Assembly (NCBI GenBank): GCA_000310025.1
Contig: FN649741.1
Coordinates: forward strand, 1,946,771-2,010,770
DNA length: 64,000 bases
Origin: Ectocarpus siliculosus
Lineage: Eukaryota > Sar > Phaeophyceae > Ectocarpales > Ectocarpaceae
Reading direction: 5' to 3'
Below, piece by piece: positions 61,201 to 64,000 of the stretch (position 1 is the stretch's first letter; each line of letters opens with the position of its first letter). The notes beneath the pieces were generated by a model. It worked only from the letters and a program-made list of their open reading frames with translations. It was not told where the DNA came from and did not search any database. A program made the translations under genes and the position numbers.

Positions 61201-64000
61201 CAGATGGCGATCAGAAAGTACACTGATTGATGCAAGTTTGGGCGCCCCCAACCGCGACAGTTGACCCCGTCGAAAGATAAAAAGTCACCTACGGCAAGTT
61301 AAATAGTAGGGAAGAACTTTCTGAGAAGGAGAAGAGCCCGTGCATCGACCTCTTATCGGAGCGTTATTCGGTGGTATACACTACAATACCACAAGTGCCA
61401 ATGTGAAGCCGTTGCAAACCAACCGAATCGGCAACAAACGCTGCCATGTCGCTATACGTGCAACTGCTGACGCGCCCATGCGCCCGTGCCAATGCCACCC
61501 TCTGCCATTCTTCACCAGATTCTCACGAAGCTAATGGTATTGGCCCGACTACTGTTCTGTGTAGGGGTGGCGTGGACAATGGTGAGTGGCAATAGTGCAT
61601 CGATAGCGATGCTTTGCGTAGATACCTCGGGTCAGTTAAGGCCAAGATGTTCAGCTTCAGCAAGCTTTAGAACCATTCTGATGGGGGAAACAATCTCACT
61701 CAAGAGCACTCGCACCCGGTACCTGACTCAGGCTTTGTAGATACGTCAATGACGGTCCGAGCACGATTTCGTAGCGCACCCGTGCAGGGCTATCGGAAGG
61801 ACGTTTTTTGCGATGAAGGAGGAGGGTACTGCAGTAACGTTGAGTTGTCCACCGTGATTCCGACCCACACATGTGGTTGGAAAAGCTCTCTAGAAGCATG
61901 ACTTACCATGGGATCCTAGTCTGTGGGACATGCGGCCAACGACAGCGCACCCACGCCGTCCGTCGCCTACTTCCTGCCAGTGGAGGAGGCTAGTTGCTGA
62001 AAGAGCGCTAGCGGGTTCAAGGGCAGACGCAGCAGCTGCAAGGAAAGATGCCACAGCTGCAAGAGAACGTGCTGAGGAAGAAAGGAGGGAGTCTGCGACT
62101 AGGATAAAAGACATTGGGGTTGAGCTTGCCACTTCGAGGAAAGAGACCGTGACCGCTACAAAAAACGGGGCGACGGACAAGGAACGATTGGTGAGGTGAC
62201 CCTGCGCCCTTGATGAAGCTATATAGTTTTGCTTAATGTGGATTTGGTCCTATTTTACAAGGTGGGCGATGTTCTCATATACATAGCAACCTGGCCAAAC
62301 TACGTCCTCACCGATGCACGATCTAGACTCAATTTGAGGGGCGACGGTCTTGGAAGCGAGTATATTTGTGTGGGCCCAAAATCCACACCCTTTGTGAGTC
62401 GTCGTTATATCGCCACAATGAACGGGCGTCTTCGAGCGGGGCTCTTGCAGGCATTCCGTGGGTTGGTTGATAGTCGACAATAACACTTTCACGATCGCTC
62501 GACAGGAAAAAATGCTGCCGAAAAGTGTGCCCCTGTGATCAGATGCAGTTGTTGGGACTATGCGTCGTCATGTGGTAATATGGTTATGTTCCGTGGTTCC
62601 TCCTGAAGAAAGAGGGCCCGTGCTAGCGTACTGGTGTTGTCGACGTAGGTCTACGTTCCTGAATCGCTACCGGCCCAGCCCAGCTGGGCCTTTTTTGTGC
62701 AAAAGAGGAGCAGGCAGAGCTTCCATTTCGTGCCGAGCACTCGGTTCGTCGTAATGCTTTCCGCCCAATTGTCGAACAGCATGCCCCCGGTTCGTTCGTT
62801 TCGATGTTGGTGTCAGTGCCCCGGGTCCACAATCTCCGTCGAGAACATGTCCCCCCCCGTTTTTTCGGCGAAACCCCCCTTTCCTTTATGCACTCCCTCC
62901 CTAATCTGCTCTCGTGTTTCTCATTCGGCAAAACTCGCTGCCTCGAAAACGCAAGTGGCGGAGCTGATTGCTGAACTCGCCCCTTTCAAAGCCAAGGAAG
63001 CCGCCGAGAGAATGGCGGAAGCACAGAAAGCGGTGAGTGAATCTCGCTCCCCCGAACCTTCGCTGAACGGCCGCTTTCACTCGAATGTCAACCCCACGCG
63101 TACGTCGGCCACGATCCAATCTGCACCACCGCACTCAACCGCCTCCCAAAGAACGTTGCACATTTGCACACAGTTCAGATATCGGTGGCTAAAATAATTT
63201 CTCGCTGGGTAGCATTGGTGGTTGGGGGCATGGTATGGACCACCGCGTGACCTTGTTCCTGCCATGCGTCTCTTTGAGACAGTTTTACCGGCCTGCTTGA
63301 TGCTGCCCTCTTACAGACGCCCATACATGCCGTGTTGTGCTGCTGCCTTCACGCGTACAATGGATCATGCTGAAGGCGGAGGCGGACGAGGCGAGTGCAC
63401 GGATAGAGGAGGCCGCGGCAGAAAAACAAGCAGTTCTACTTGCATCCGGGTAGGACGTTGCAGCAGCATCCTCATTTTCGATTGTCACCGTTTACTCAAG
63501 TTAACTTTGCGAAACAGGGGCGCCCCTTGTCGCGAGTCCTTCCCTGTCACCCGTTTTGCGGTGTTGTCGACAGCTCTTCGCAGGATGAATAATCTCTCGG
63601 TCGTATGACAGATGACGTGAATTCAGTACCAATAGCTCGGTTGCAGGGTTGTTTAGCTGAGAGAGGGTATGCTTGCAGATTTTCCTTCATAGTAGTGGTT
63701 GGGTGTTCCGCGTGTCAACTTGGAACTACAGCGCCCACGACCAATGTTCACCGCCTCTCTTCGGAACGCAGATGTCCATACCGGTATGTCCGCGTGGGAG
63801 ATGAGCAGTTATGCGAGGAAACAGCCAAGGGAGGACATCTTGGAGTCCTTCAATGGGCAAGGAACAACGGATGCCCCTGGGACAAGGAGACGTGCTCCAA
63901 AGCGGCGCAGAACGGACATCTTGAGGTGCTGCAATGGGCAAGGAACAACGGATGCCCCTGGGACAAGGAGACGTGCTCCAAAGCGGCTTTGGGCGGACAT
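58220..64000 (+). CDS. Membrane-coiled-coil-ankyrin repeat protein, copy B (runs off the window; one damaged acceptor)
   Basis: Paralogue of copy A, function unknown. Exons: 58220-58405 (same 186-nt length, TADDPRQPFV and a hydrophobic segment), 61519-61581 (second hydrophobic segment), 61981-62190 (WRRLVAERAL, an Ala/Glu/Arg-rich coil nearly twice as long as in copy A), 62925-63032 (AELAPFKAKEAAERMAEAQK), 63376-63449 (ending LLAS), and from 63772 the ankyrin exon with VGDEQLC and 27-residue repeats to the window end. Phases equal those of copy A, and the coil-ankyrin intron is 322 nt against 323. The acceptor of the 62925 exon reads tttctcat instead of copy A's tttctcag, so this exon may be skipped (108 nt, frame kept) or the copy may be decaying. 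The coil-ankyrin donor GTAGGA is weak; unused, it gives a TAG. Intron 1 is 3.1 kb. Confidence 0.6.
63808..64000 (+). repeat. Ankyrin-like 81-bp repeat array, start (continues past window)
   Basis: At least two and a half 27-residue units of the GHLEVLQWARNNGCPWDKETCSKAA type (given here only as the family pattern), with long identical DNA stretches between successive units. The end of the array lies outside the window. Confidence 0.8.

Noticed and set aside
1-64000. Bacterial genes, operons or CRISPR arrays
   Set aside because: Coding sequence is split by GT-AG introns and no regularly spaced short direct repeats with unique spacers exist; the regular arrays are ankyrin-coding or palindrome-rich repeats.

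Overview
This is a window of eukaryotic nuclear DNA. The convincing genes are split into short exons by GT-AG introns of a few hundred to a few thousand bases. There are no operons or ribosome-binding sites, and much of the rest is decayed transposon and low-complexity sequence. Ankyrin-like repeats of 27 residues (cores such as GHLEVLQWAR and NGCPWDE), a plant-type carotenoid dioxygenase with about 12 exons, and TTAGGG-like motifs together suggest a stramenopile, most likely a brown alga. That placement is inference. A 100-N assembly gap lies at 42518-42617.

Left third (1-21657, minus strand): two head-to-tail copies of a carotenoid cleavage dioxygenase gene. The upstream copy (21657 down to 10380) can be followed through 12 phase-compatible exons to a stop codon, giving 536 residues with all four iron-binding histidines. 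The downstream copy (7924 down past base 1) shows its first five exons, with exon lengths identical to the complete copy, and leaves the window. The introns of the two copies are also alignable, so whole genes were duplicated. A 420-bp inverted-repeat element packed with CCCATGGG palindromes has inserted into an intron of one copy only, and the other copy keeps the apparent empty site.

Middle (21658-49013): mostly repeats and transposon remains. These include a frameshifted Ty3/gypsy retrotransposon (about 29.4-32.0 kb) with a 31-bp hairpin inside it, and an APE-type non-LTR retrotransposon (32.6-36.5 kb). The endonuclease gene of the latter is cut in two, with the 3' portion inverted in place. 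A broken ankyrin-repeat gene copy follows (37.3-38.1 kb). A second palindrome-rich element with telomere-like repeats lies at 43.5-44.1 kb, and there are several dispersed repeats. No intact gene was recognised here.

Right third (49014-64000, plus strand): two tandem copies of a gene family I do not recognise. Conserved phase-0 exons encode a Gln/Pro-rich N-terminus, two probable membrane segments and an alanine-rich charged coiled coil. A phase-2 intron of about 322 bp then joins the coil to a 27-residue ankyrin-like array. Copy A (49014-54110) looks intact at 431 residues. Copy B (58220 to beyond the window) has an AT instead of AG at one acceptor; skipping that 108-nt exon would keep the frame. 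A histone H2B-like N-terminal tail fragment lies between them. The likely novelty of the window is this membrane-coil-ankyrin family.
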